Shown here one piece after another: positions 7,989 to 15,724 of a stretch of 64,000 nt of DNA. The stretch's first letter is position 1, and every line of letters starts with the position of its first letter. This DNA comes from Streptomyces sp. NBC_00440. Lineage in GTDB: Bacteria > Actinomycetota > Actinomycetes > Streptomycetales > Streptomycetaceae. The translations under genes and the position numbers were made by a program. The notes under the pieces are model-generated. The model was not told the DNA's origin, ran no database searches, and saw only the letters and a list, made by a program, of their open reading frames with translations. Location of the stretch: NCBI RefSeq assembly GCF_036014215.1, contig NZ_CP107921.1, positions 7,561,501 to 7,625,500 on the forward strand. Direction: 5' to 3'.

Positions 7989-8271
7989 TTTCAGTTCGAC
8001 GTGTCCGCGTCAAGGGTGGGGCGTGTGGGGGCCCTGTGGACGAACCGTCGTCACCCGGTCGGGGAACCCCCGCTGCGGCGGCCTCCCCTCCTGGCGGCGG
8101 GGCGGCCCTGCACCCGGTCGCCAGCCCCAGCTTGCGCGGGCGGTCCGCTGCACGTCGTATGGGTATGCCGGTGTGCGTCCTTCGGTCGTACGGTGCGTCA
8201 GTCTGCCGCCCCCTACGCCTCCGTGCCGCCGGCCGTACGTCTCAGCCCGGACTGTCTGGAGGCAGGTGTCC

Positions 8272-9090
8272 ATGTCAAAAGGCGCAAAGAGAACCGGTGG
8301 TCTGGTCGCTGAACTGTCCGCCGAGTTCGCCGGCACCCTGATCCTCATCCTGTTCGGGTGCGGGGTGGTGGCGCAGGTGGTGGCCGCGGGTCTCGGGGAC
8401 CACGACAGCATCGCCTGGGCCTGGGGTATCGGCGTCACGCTGGGTGTGTATGTCGCCGGCCGGATCAGCGGGGCCCACATCAACCCGGCGGTCACACTCG
8501 CCTTCGCCCTCTTCCGGGGCTTTTCCTGGGCGAAGGTCGTCCCCTTCGTCGTGGCGCAGACCGCCGGTGCTTTCTGTGCCGCGCTGCTCGTGCGGTGGAA
8601 CTACACGGAAGTGCTGGCCAAGTTCGACCCCGGACACACGTTCAAGACGCAGTTCGTCTTCTCGACGCTGCCCGGCAACGGAAACCTGCCGGTCAGTGAG
8701 TGGGGGGCCCTGCGTGACCAGATCCTCGGTACCGCGATCCTGCTCTTCGTGCTGTTCGCGCTCACCGACGTGCTCAACGACCCGCCCGGCGCCAATATGG
8801 GGCCGCTGCTCATCGGTCTGCTCATCGTGGCCATCGGGATGGCCTTCGGTGCCGACGCCGGGTACGCCATCAACCCCGCGCGTGACTTCGGCCCCCGACT
8901 GGCGAGCTTCATCACCGGCTACCACACGGCCTGGCGAGATCAGTACGGCAACCTCTACTTCTGGGTGCCGATCGTCGGGCCGCTGATCGGCGGTGCGCTC
9001 GGTGCGGGGCTGTACAAGTTGATGATCGGGCGGTTCCTGCCGTCGCTCGGCAAGGGGCAGGAGACCGGAAGGATTCCCGTGGCGGACTGA
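8272..9090 (+). CDS. MIP-family aquaglyceroporin (glycerol facilitator type)
   Basis: A 272-residue channel with six predicted membrane helices and the two half-helix signatures GAHINPAVT (N71-P-A) and GYAINPARD (N201-P-A-R-D). The Asp after NPAR is typical of glycerol-conducting members, so it probably passes glycerol and other small polyols. ATG 8272 follows TGGAGGCAGG; the open frame upstream covers the LPMO gene and its promoter and is not real. No glpK or glpD lies beside it, so its metabolic partner is elsewhere. A 27-base-pair hairpin follows directly. Confidence 0.9.
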   Translation: MSKGAKRTGGLVAELSAEFAGTLILILFGCGVVAQVVAAGLGDHDSIAWAWGIGVTLGVYVAGRISGAHINPAVTLAFALFRGFSWAKVVPFVVAQTAGAFCAALLVRWNYTEVLAKFDPGHTFKTQFVFSTLPGNGNLPVSEWGALRDQILGTAILLFVLFALTDVLNDPPGANMGPLLIGLLIVAIGMAFGADAGYAINPARDFGPRLASFITGYHTAWRDQYGNLYFWVPIVGPLIGGALGAGLYKLMIGRFLPSLGKGQETGRIPVAD

Positions 9091-9120
9091 CGAGAGGCCC
9101 GCAGGTCAGGAGAGCCGGAC

Positions 9121-9185
9121 GGCCGGCAGAGCCGGTGGTGGGGACCCGTGTACGCCGTGGGTCCCCACCACCGGCTCTGCCGGCC
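9121..9185 (+). terminator. 27-bp perfect stem-loop after the aquaporin gene
   Basis: The arms 9121-9147 and 9159-9185 pair without mismatch around an 11-base loop, one of the longest stems in the window. It insulates the aquaporin from the fucosidase downstream. Confidence 0.85.
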
Positions 9186-9189
9186 TCTC

Positions 9190-9429
9190 GCTGTGCCCGG
9201 GATGGACTTTCCGAACGGACGGATGGACTCTTCTGCGTCAACTCACCGGTAGAGCATCGAAATTGAGAGTCTGGGTTCCGCAGAACATCGGATGAATGGG
9301 CGAAGGTGTGGCCCCGGCAGGCCGCGCCCGAAGCCCTGAAACCGAGGCCCCTGCCACCGAGACCTCTGTCTGAGGTCCCTGAGGCCGAGGCCTCTGCCAC
9401 CGGAGCCCCTGCCACCGAAGGACCTGCCC
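9190..9429 (+). other. Leader of the fucosidase gene with degenerate repeats
   Basis: Upstream of the fucosidase start, 9340-9429 is a run of imperfect 15-25 base repeats built from CCTGCCACCGA, GAGGCC and CCTCTG. No gene is supported here. The clear ribosome site of neighbouring genes is missing; a purine stretch GAAGGA (9416-9421) may serve. Confidence 0.4.
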
Positions 9430-11067
9430 ATGGCTCTCAGCCGACGCCTCTTCGTCACCGCGCTCGCCGCGGTCAGCGCTACCGCCGGTTCGCCCCTGCT
9501 CGCTCCGGAGGCCCTGGCCGCGTACGGCCGCCACCCCTCCGTACCCGTCGAGCCCGGCTACCGCATCGCCATCAGCCCGGACGACACCCCGGACGAGCTG
9601 GTGGCCAAGGCCGCCCGGCTGCGCCCGACCGAGCGTCAAATAGCCTGGCAGCGGCTGGAGAAGACGGCGTTCCTGCACTTCGGCGTCAATACCTTCACCG
9701 GCCTGGAATGGGGCACGGGTGAGGAAAGCCCCGATGTCTTCCAGCCGACCGGACTGGACACCGACCAGTGGGCGCGGGCGCTGCGCGACGGCGGCTTCGA
9801 ACTCGCCATCCTCACCGTCAAGCACCACGACGGCTTCGTCCTCTACCCCTCCCGTTACACGGACCACGGTGTGGTCTCCAGCAGCTGGGAGAACGGCCGC
9901 GGCGACGTACTGCGCTCGTTCGCCGACTCGATGCGTGCCCATGGGATCAAGATCGGCGTCTACATCTCCCCGGCCGACGAGAACCAGTACCTGCACGGTG
10001 TCTACGCCAACGGCAGCGCCCGCACCTCCCGCACGGTGCCCACCCTCACGGACGGCGACGACCGGGCCGGAAAGAGGCTGCGTACCTTCGAACTCCAGGC
10101 CACCGACTACGGCGCCCACATGCTCAACCAGCTCTACGAAGTGCTCACGGAGTACGGGCCGGTGGACGAGGTGTGGTTCGACGGCGCCCAGGGCCGCATC
10201 CCCCCGGAGAAGGTGGAGCACTACGACTGGGACAGCTGGTACGAGGTCGTACGCGCCCTCGCGCCCGGCGCCTCCATCGCGGTGTCGGGACCGGACGTCC
10301 GCTGGGTGGGCAACGAGGGCGGGCTGGCCCGCGAGGACGAGTGGAGCGCCGTACCCGTCGCCGAGGTCGAGTACGGCCGTACCGACTACGCCCTCCCCTA
10401 CGACGCCCCCGACCAGGGCAGCCGCGACGCGCTCGCCGCCTCCCGGTCGGTCGCCCAGTACCTCCAGTGGTGGCCGGCCGAATGCGACGTGTCCATCAGG
10501 CCCGGCTGGTTCTACCACGCGGACCAGCAGCCCAAGACGGTCGACGAACTCACCGACATCTACCTGCGGTCGGTCGGGCGCAACTCCGTGCTGCTGCTGA
10601 ACATTCCGCCGGACCAGCAGGGGCGGCTCCCCGACGCGGACGTCGCCGTACTCCGCGCCTTCGACGAGCGCATCGGCGCCGAACTGCCCAAGAACCTCGC
10701 CCACACGGCGCGGACCTGGGGCGACGGACACCACCCGGGCCTCGCGGTGGACGGCGACCCGGACACGGCATGGACCGCGCCCGCAGCGTCGGACGGTGCG
10801 CTGTACGTCGACTTCGGCCGCCCGCGCGAGGTGGACCGGATCCGGCTCGCCGAGGACATCCGCCACGGTCAGCAGGTCGAACAGATCGTCGTGGAGGCCC
10901 GGACGGGGGAGGGCTGGACCCAGGTCGCGAAGGTGGGGACCGTCGGCGCGAGCCGAATCGTCCTGCTGCAGTCGCCGGTGGCCGCCCGGCAGTGGCGGCT
11001 GCGCGTACTCGGCTCCCGCAGGCCCGCCCGTATCGCGGAGTTCGGCCTCTACCGCTCGCTGAGCTGA
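9430..11067 (+). CDS. Tat-exported GH29 alpha-L-fucosidase with C-terminal F5/8 type C domain
   Basis: A 545-residue secreted glycosidase expected to release alpha-L-fucose from glycans. The N-terminus has a twin-arginine signal (LSRRLFVTALAAVSATAG). The GH29 barrel covers about residues 60-420, with FLHFGVNTFTGLEWG, LAILTVKHHDGFVLYPSRYTDHGV-type sequence, and the nucleophile segment DEVWFDGAQG (Asp251). The general-acid position is not fixed in this family and cannot be assigned by eye. About residues 425-545 form a discoidin-like carbohydrate-binding domain (DGHHPGLAVDGDPDTAWTA). It stands alone between two terminators. Fucosidase activity is well supported; the linkage it prefers is not known. 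Confidence 0.92.
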   Translation: MALSRRLFVTALAAVSATAGSPLLAPEALAAYGRHPSVPVEPGYRIAISPDDTPDELVAKAARLRPTERQIAWQRLEKTAFLHFGVNTFTGLEWGTGEESPDVFQPTGLDTDQWARALRDGGFELAILTVKHHDGFVLYPSRYTDHGVVSSSWENGRGDVLRSFADSMRAHGIKIGVYISPADENQYLHGVYANGSARTSRTVPTLTDGDDRAGKRLRTFELQATDYGAHMLNQLYEVLTEYGPVDEVWFDGAQGRIPPEKVEHYDWDSWYEVVRALAPGASIAVSGPDVRWVGNEGGLAREDEWSAVPVAEVEYGRTDYALPYDAPDQGSRDALAASRSVAQYLQWWPAECDVSIRPGWFYHADQQPKTVDELTDIYLRSVGRNSVLLLNIPPDQQGRLPDADVAVLRAFDERIGAELPKNLAHTARTWGDGHHPGLAVDGDPDTAWTAPAASDGALYVDFGRPREVDRIRLAEDIRHGQQVEQIVVEARTGEGWTQVAKVGTVGASRIVLLQSPVAARQWRLRVLGSRRPARIAEFGLYRSLS

Positions 11068-11089
11068 GCTGACCACCGCACCGGTCCGC

Positions 11090-11121
11090 ACCGGCCCACC
11101 GGCGCGGACCGGTGGGCCGGT
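11090..11121 (+). terminator. Hairpin after the fucosidase gene
   Basis: A 13-base-pair stem, 11090-11102 with 11109-11121, around a six-base loop, beginning 23 bases past the stop. An alternative overlapping stem (11080-11089/11104-11113) is also possible. Confidence 0.7.
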
Positions 11122-11125
11122 CCTG

Positions 11126-11142
11126 CTCTGCCGTCAGCGAAT
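11126..11142 (+). promoter_or_regulatory. PopR box upstream of clpP3
   Basis: CTCTGCC-GTC-AGCGAAT here matches TTCTGCC-CTC-GGCGAAT in front of popR (13242-13258) at 14 of 17 positions. Both resemble the TTCTGCC-N3-GGCAGAA element that I recall for PopR activation of clpP3-clpP4 in S. lividans. It lies about 100 bases before the clpP3 start. Confidence 0.6.
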
Positions 11143-11240
11143 CTGCTGGGGGCCGAGAAAGCTCAACAGGAGTCACGGCCGGGCCGACTGTGGGGGGAGA
11201 GCGCGGCGCAATCGCGTCCGCGCCCCGACAAGGAGGACCG

Positions 11241-11897
11241 ATGTCAACTCCCGCTACCGGCTGGGGCACCGCCCTCGCCCCCCGAGCGTCCGACGACGAC
11301 AGCACACCCGCCACCCGCTTCGACGACCATCTGGCCGCACAGCTCCTGATGCAGCGCATCGTCATGCTCGGCACACAGGTCGACGAGGTGTCGGCCAACC
11401 GCGTCTGCGCCCAGCTGCTCCTGCTGTCGGCGGAGGACCCGAAGACCGACATCAGCCTGTACATCAACAGCCCCGGCGGCTCGGTGACGGCCGGGCTGGC
11501 GATCTACGACACCATGCGGCTCATCCCGAACGACGTCTCCACCCTCGTGATGGGATTCGCCGCCAGCATGGGCCAGTTCCTGCTCACGGTCGGGTCGCAG
11601 GGCAAGCGCTTCGCACTGCCGAACGCGCGGATCATGATGCACCAGCCGTCGGCCGGTATCGGCGGGACTGCCGCGGATATCGCGATCCAGGCGGAGAACC
11701 TCGAATTCACCAAGAAGTCCATCGAACGGATCACCGCCGAGCACACCGGCCAGAGCGAGGAGACGATCTCCCGCGACGGTGACCGCGACCGCTGGTTCAC
11801 GGCGGAGCAGGCCAAGGAGTACGGCATGGTGGACCGGGTCGTGGAGTCGCTCGGCGATGTCCGGCCGGCTGGTCCGCGGCGACGGACGGGGCTCTGA
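11241..11897 (+). CDS. clpP3: ATP-dependent Clp protease proteolytic subunit ClpP3
   Basis: A 218-residue serine peptidase of the ClpP family that forms barrel-shaped complexes with Clp ATPases. The triad is intact: Ser109 in [12 protein letters not shown], His134 in IMMHQPSAG, and Asp179 in [28 protein letters not shown] is the oxyanion-hole region. ATG 11241 follows a strong AGGAGGACCG site. It is followed one base later by clpP4, and a PopR box lies upstream, so it is the inducible clpP3-clpP4 operon rather than the housekeeping clpP1-clpP2. Confidence 0.92.
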   Translation: MSTPATGWGTALAPRASDDDSTPATRFDDHLAAQLLMQRIVMLGTQVDEVSANRVCAQLLLLSAEDPKTDISLYINSPGGSVTAGLAIYDTMRLIPNDVSTLVMGFAASMGQFLLTVGSQGKRFALPNARIMMHQPSAGIGGTAADIAIQAENLEFTKKSIERITAEHTGQSEETISRDGDRDRWFTAEQAKEYGMVDRVVESLGDVRPAGPRRRTGL

Positions 11898-11898
11898 G

Positions 11899-12522
11899 AT
11901 GGACCGGTACCCGATGGACATGAGCCAGTACACGATCCCGAACGTCGTCGAGCGCACCCCGCAGGGGGAGCGGTCCTACGACGTCTTCAGCAGGCTGCTC
12001 TCCGAGCGGATCATCTTCATCGGCACCGAGATCGACGACGGCGTGGCCAATGTCGTCATCGCACAGCTGCTGCACCTGGAGTCGTCCGGCCAGGAGACCG
12101 AGATCTCCATCTACATCAACTCACCGGGTGGATCGGTCACTTCACTGATGGCCATCTACGACACGATGACCTTCGTCAACTCGCCCATCTCGACCTTCTG
12201 CGTCGGCCAGGCGGCCTCGACCGCGGCGGTGCTGCTCGCCGGCGGGGACCCCGGGCGGCGCTTCGTCCTCGACCACGCACGGGTCCTGCTGGGGCAGCCT
12301 GCGAGCGGCGGCCAGCAGGGCACGGTATCCGATCTCAGCCTGCGGGCGAAGGAGATGCTCCGGATCCGCTCGGAGATCGAGGAGGTGCTTTCCCGGCACA
12401 CGCACCACGAGATCTCCGAACTGCGCGCCGACATGGACCGCGACAAGGTCTTCACCGCACGCGAAGCCGTCGCGTACGGGCTCGCCGACCAGGTGCTCAG
12501 CCGCCGGAACGCAGCCGCGTAA
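11899..12522 (+). CDS. clpP4: Clp protease subunit ClpP4 lacking the catalytic histidine
   Basis: A 207-residue ClpP paralogue. The fold signatures [19 protein letters not shown] and [13 protein letters not shown] (Ser107) are intact, and Asp178 in LRADMDRDK is in place. The triad histidine position, normally HQP, reads LLGQPASGG, with Gly132 in place of His. The subunit is therefore predicted to be inactive or to act as a structural partner of ClpP3 in a mixed ring, as ClpR subunits do in plants and cyanobacteria. ATG 11899 lies one base after the clpP3 stop, so the two are cotranslated. Confidence 0.9.
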   Translation: MDRYPMDMSQYTIPNVVERTPQGERSYDVFSRLLSERIIFIGTEIDDGVANVVIAQLLHLESSGQETEISIYINSPGGSVTSLMAIYDTMTFVNSPISTFCVGQAASTAAVLLAGGDPGRRFVLDHARVLLGQPASGGQQGTVSDLSLRAKEMLRIRSEIEEVLSRHTHHEISELRADMDRDKVFTAREAVAYGLADQVLSRRNAAA

Positions 12523-12601
12523 CGGACCGTGGCGGACCGAAGGCCGGTGCCCACGGGGGACTGCGGGAGGGGCTGCGGGGGCCTACCGGGGCCTCGCAGT
12601 G

Positions 12602-12642
12602 AAGGGCCGGGCCGGGTGCGAGTCGCACCCGGCCCGGCCCTT
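12602..12642. terminator. Bidirectional hairpin between clpP4 and popR
   Basis: A perfect 19-base-pair stem (12602-12620 with 12624-12642) with a three-base loop, placed between the convergent clpP4 and popR genes. It can end transcription from both sides. Confidence 0.85.
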
Positions 12643-12657
12643 CCGGTTGCCGAACTC

Positions 12658-13197
12658 TCAGGCCGCCAGGCGCACTTCGCCCTGACGCGAGACCGGAGAC
12701 GTGGCCGGGGAGGCGACCGGGTGAACGACCGCGCGGCGGGAACTCAGCTCCGCCACGGACACTGCCGCACCGTTCTCGCCGGCGCGGGCGGAAGGCCGGC
12801 CGGAGACCGGGCCGCGCGCCGTGGTGGCGGGCGCGGGCGTCGGCGCGGTACGCGGCACGGCCGGCATCCGGCGGGTGAGGCGTGCCAGCTCGCGCTGGCC
12901 CAGGGCGAGCAGATCACCGAGGCCGAGACCGAGCGCACGGGCGGCAGCCGCGAGGACCTCGGACGAGGCCTCCTTACGGCCGCGCTCCAGCTCGGAGAGG
13001 TACGGCATCGAGATTCTGGCCGCGTCGGCCACATCCTTCAGCGTGCGCTCCTGCGCGAGACGTTCGCGGCGCAGGACGTCTCCCACGACGTCCCGCCACA
13101 GGGGCTCTTTCGCCTCCGCCTGCGGGACAGGCGCAGCAGCGGCTGCAACCGGGCGCAGGGGAAGGACGCGGGCTTGGTTCGGTCCGTGGCTGCTCAC
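12658..13197 (-). CDS. popR: ClgR/PopR-family XRE transcriptional activator
   Basis: A 179-residue regulator with a Cro/C1 helix-turn-helix at about residues 45-100 (RLAQERTLKDVADAARIS, then SELERGRKEASSEVLAAA), followed by a Pro/Ala-rich linker. The protein ends RLAA, like the ClpP-degraded activators ClgR and PopR, whose terminal alanines act as a degron. It lies convergent to clpP3-clpP4, and a 14/17 matching motif is found before both popR and clpP3, which supports PopR and autoregulation. By known biology the activator is normally degraded by ClpP1P2, so clpP3-clpP4 switch on when the main protease fails. ClgR is the alternative name; the clpP3-clpP4 context favours PopR. Confidence 0.85.
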   Translation of the reverse strand: MSSHGPNQARVLPLRPVAAAAAPVPQAEAKEPLWRDVVGDVLRRERLAQERTLKDVADAARISMPYLSELERGRKEASSEVLAAAARALGLGLGDLLALGQRELARLTRRMPAVPRTAPTPAPATTARGPVSGRPSARAGENGAAVSVAELSSRRAVVHPVASPATSPVSRQGEVRLAA

Positions 13198-13241
13198 CCC
13201 TTCAGCCTAGGAGCCCCGCGCCCGGCAGGCTGCCGGTGGCG

Positions 13242-13285
13242 TTCTGCCCTCGGCGAATTCCCCCGGAGAATTCCCCGGCGAATTC
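13242..13285. promoter_or_regulatory. PopR box and GAATTC repeats upstream of popR
   Basis: The box TTCTGCC-CTC-GGCGAAT spans 13242-13258. It runs into three GAATTC copies at 13255-13260, 13268-13273 and 13280-13285, spaced 13 and 12 bases, each followed by CC. The periodicity suggests a multi-site operator, but the protein that reads the GAATTC repeats is unknown. Confidence 0.5.
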
Positions 13286-13304
13286 CTATGGGGCGCCGCC
13301 GCTG

Positions 13305-14480
13305 TCAGACGAGGGGCAGCCCGGTGTAGTTCTCGGCGAGCGAGGCCGACGCCGCGTCGGACGAGGTGACGTACCGCAGGTGCGAGAGCTGGAGCCGGCG
13401 GTCGAACCCGGTGGCGGCGGGGTCGGCGTGCAGCAGGCTTGTCATCGTGTACGAGAAGTGCTCGGCCCGCCAGACACGTCGCAGCGCGGTCTCGGAGTAC
13501 GCGTCGAGCAGGGCCTCGTCCTGGTGGGTGTGCCACTGGGTCAGGGCCTGTGCGAGCAGGGCGACGTCGGCCACCGCGAGGTTGAGGCCCTTGGCGCCGG
13601 TGGGCGGAACGATGTGGGCCGCGTCGCCGGCCAGGAAGAGACGGCCGTGGCGCATGGGCTCCGCCACGAAGCTCCGCATCGGGGTGATGCCCTTCTCGGT
13701 GATCGGGCCGCGCGCGAGCTTCCAGCCGTCGTCGGTCGCGAAGCGGGCGTCGAGTTCGTCCCAGATCCGCTCGTCCGGCCAGTTGTCGGTGCTGTCCGTG
13801 GGATCGACCTGGAGGTAGAGGCGGCTGACCTGCGGGGACCTCATGCTGTGCAGGGCGAAACCGCGCTCGTGGTGGGCGTAGATCAGCTCGTCGCAGGAGG
13901 GCGGTACGTCGGCCAGGATGCCGAGCCACGCGAAGGGGTAGGTGCGCTCCGAGACGGTGAGCAGTCCGTCCGGCACGGAGCGGCGCCCGATGCCGTGAAA
14001 GCCGTCGCACGCGACGACGACATCGCAGTCAAGCGTGTGTTCGGCCCCGCCGTGGCGGTAGCGGACGGAAGGGGCCGGGGTGTCGATCGCGTCGACGGAG
14101 AGCGCCTCGGCCTCGAAGAGCACGGCGCCGCCGGCCTGTTCGCGCAACGCGATCAGGTCCTTGACCACCTCGGTCTGCGCGTAGACCGTCACTGACCGCC
14201 CACCGGTGCCGGCGGCGAGGTCGATGCGGTGCGGCCGGCGGTCGAACCGGAGCTCCACACCCGTGTGACGGATGCCCTGGCGGTCCATCCGTTCTCCGGC
14301 CCCGGCGGCCCGCAGTACCTCGGCCGTGCCGTGTTCGAGGATGCCGGCGCGCTGGCGCTGTTCGACGTATTCCCGGGTGCGGAGTTCCAGGACGACGTTG
14401 TCGATGCCCTGGCGGTGGAGCAGATGGGACAGCAACAGGCCGGCCGGGCCGGCGCCGATGATGCCGACGCGAGTGCGCAT
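13305..14480 (-). CDS. pobA: 4-hydroxybenzoate 3-monooxygenase
   Basis: A 391-residue FAD monooxygenase that hydroxylates 4-hydroxybenzoate to protocatechuate, feeding the pca genes upstream in the same direction. The FAD fold VGIIGAGPAGLLLSHLL opens the protein, ELRTREYVEQRQRAGILEHGT is the substrate-binding family signature, CDVVVACDGFHG is the DG motif, and LFLAGDAAHIVPPTGAKG is the second FAD motif. The length matches the Pseudomonas PobA family. ATG 14480 follows AGGAG. It is the last gene of the cluster, 83 bases after pcaL. Confidence 0.95.
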   Translation of the reverse strand: MRTRVGIIGAGPAGLLLSHLLHRQGIDNVVLELRTREYVEQRQRAGILEHGTAEVLRAAGAGERMDRQGIRHTGVELRFDRRPHRIDLAAGTGGRSVTVYAQTEVVKDLIALREQAGGAVLFEAEALSVDAIDTPAPSVRYRHGGAEHTLDCDVVVACDGFHGIGRRSVPDGLLTVSERTYPFAWLGILADVPPSCDELIYAHHERGFALHSMRSPQVSRLYLQVDPTDSTDNWPDERIWDELDARFATDDGWKLARGPITEKGITPMRSFVAEPMRHGRLFLAGDAAHIVPPTGAKGLNLAVADVALLAQALTQWHTHQDEALLDAYSETALRRVWRAEHFSYTMTSLLHADPAATGFDRRLQLSHLRYVTSSDAASASLAENYTGLPLV

Positions 14481-14563
14481 GACGGACTCCTGGGGCGGAG
14501 AGGCGAACGGAGAGGGAGGTGAATGTGGCGGAAGGCCAAGGTGGGGAAGGGGAAGCGGTGACG

Positions 14564-15724
14564 TCAGTCGGTCCGGTCGAGCTCGGCCAGGACGCGCTGT
14601 GCGGTGGCGAAGGCCGCGTTGGCGGCGGGGACACCGCAGTAGACGGCGCTCTGGAGCAGAACCTCCTCGATCTCGTCGCGGGTGAGCCCGTTGCGTATCG
14701 CCGCGCCGACATGCAGGGCCAGCTCGTCCAGCTGGCCGTGGGCGACCAGCGCGGTGAGGGTGATGCAGCTGCGCGTGCGGCGGTCCAGGCCGGGGCGGGT
14801 CCAGATCTCGCCCCAGGCGTAGCGGGTGATGAGGTCCTGGAAGGCGGCGGTGAACGGCGTACTGCGTTCGGCGGCCCGGTCCACATGGGCATCACCCAGC
14901 ACGGCCCGGCGGACAGCCGTCCCCGCGGCGCGGCGCGAGTCGTCGTCGTACGGATGGTTGGCGAAGTGCGCCTGGAGCGCGGCGAGTACGGGCTGCGGCT
15001 GCTCGACCGGAGCCAGGTGCGAGGCGCCCGGCAGTTCGAGCAGGGTCGCACCGGGGATGGAGTCGGCGAGTTCCCGGGCGTGGGCCGGGGGAGTGGCGGG
15101 GTCATCGCGTCCGCCGATCACCAGAGCGGATGCGCGGATACGGTGGAGTTCGCCCCGCAGGTCGTACGCGGCCAGCGCCTCGCAGCAGGCCGCGTACCCG
15201 GCCCGGTCGGTGGCGCACAGGTCTGCGACCGTACCGGCGGCGGCAGTTGACCCGGCGAAGGCGCGGGTGAACCAGCGGCCGGGCGCGCCCGGTGCGAGGG
15301 CAGCGGTCCCTTCGGCCCGGACCAGTGCGGCGCGCTCCCGCCAGCCGGCCGGGTCGCCGAAGCGGGCGGACGAGCAGACCATCGCGAGTGCGCCGACCCG
15401 TTCCGGGTGGTGCGCCGCGAGGTGCGCGCCGACGGCTCCGCCGAGCGAGATCCCCGCGTACCCGAAGCGGTCCCAGCCCTGGGCGTCGGCCAGCCGCAGT
15501 ACGAGTGCGGCGAGCCCGGCGACGCTGGCGGAGCCGTCCTGCGGGAGCAGCCCGGCGGGCGATCCTCCGTGGCCGGGCAGATCGAAGCGGAGCACGCGGT
15601 GGGTACGGGACAGGGCGGCGGCCTGGGCCTCCCAGACGGATAGGGACGTGCCCAGGGACGGCCCGAGGATCAGCGGTGCGCCGTCGGCCGGACCGTCGAG
15701 CAGGTGGTGGGGAAGACGGTTCAC
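14564..15724 (-). CDS. pcaL: Fused 3-oxoadipate enol-lactonase / 4-carboxymuconolactone decarboxylase
   Basis: A 386-residue two-domain enzyme. Residues 1 to about 255 form an alpha/beta hydrolase (PcaD activity) with the nucleophile elbow GYAISLGGAVGAHL and a C-terminal PGASHLAPVEQP histidine region. Residues about 260-386 form the carboxymuconolactone decarboxylase domain (PcaC) with ITRYAWGEIWTRPGLDRRTRS and ITLTALVAHGQLDELALHV. The fused form is typical of actinobacteria. It converts 4-carboxymuconolactone to 3-oxoadipate. GTG 15724 overlaps the pcaB stop (GTGA). Confidence 0.95.
   Translation of the reverse strand: MNRLPHHLLDGPADGAPLILGPSLGTSLSVWEAQAAALSRTHRVLRFDLPGHGGSPAGLLPQDGSASVAGLAALVLRLADAQGWDRFGYAGISLGGAVGAHLAAHHPERVGALAMVCSSARFGDPAGWRERAALVRAEGTAALAPGAPGRWFTRAFAGSTAAAGTVADLCATDRAGYAACCEALAAYDLRGELHRIRASALVIGGRDDPATPPAHARELADSIPGATLLELPGASHLAPVEQPQPVLAALQAHFANHPYDDDSRRAAGTAVRRAVLGDAHVDRAAERSTPFTAAFQDLITRYAWGEIWTRPGLDRRTRSCITLTALVAHGQLDELALHVGAAIRNGLTRDEIEEVLLQSAVYCGVPAANAAFATAQRVLAELDRTD

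Noticed and set aside
7816..8013. A 65-codon minus-strand frame upstream of the LPMO gene
   Set aside because: It covers the DasR-type operator sites and has no ribosome site, so it is regulatory DNA.
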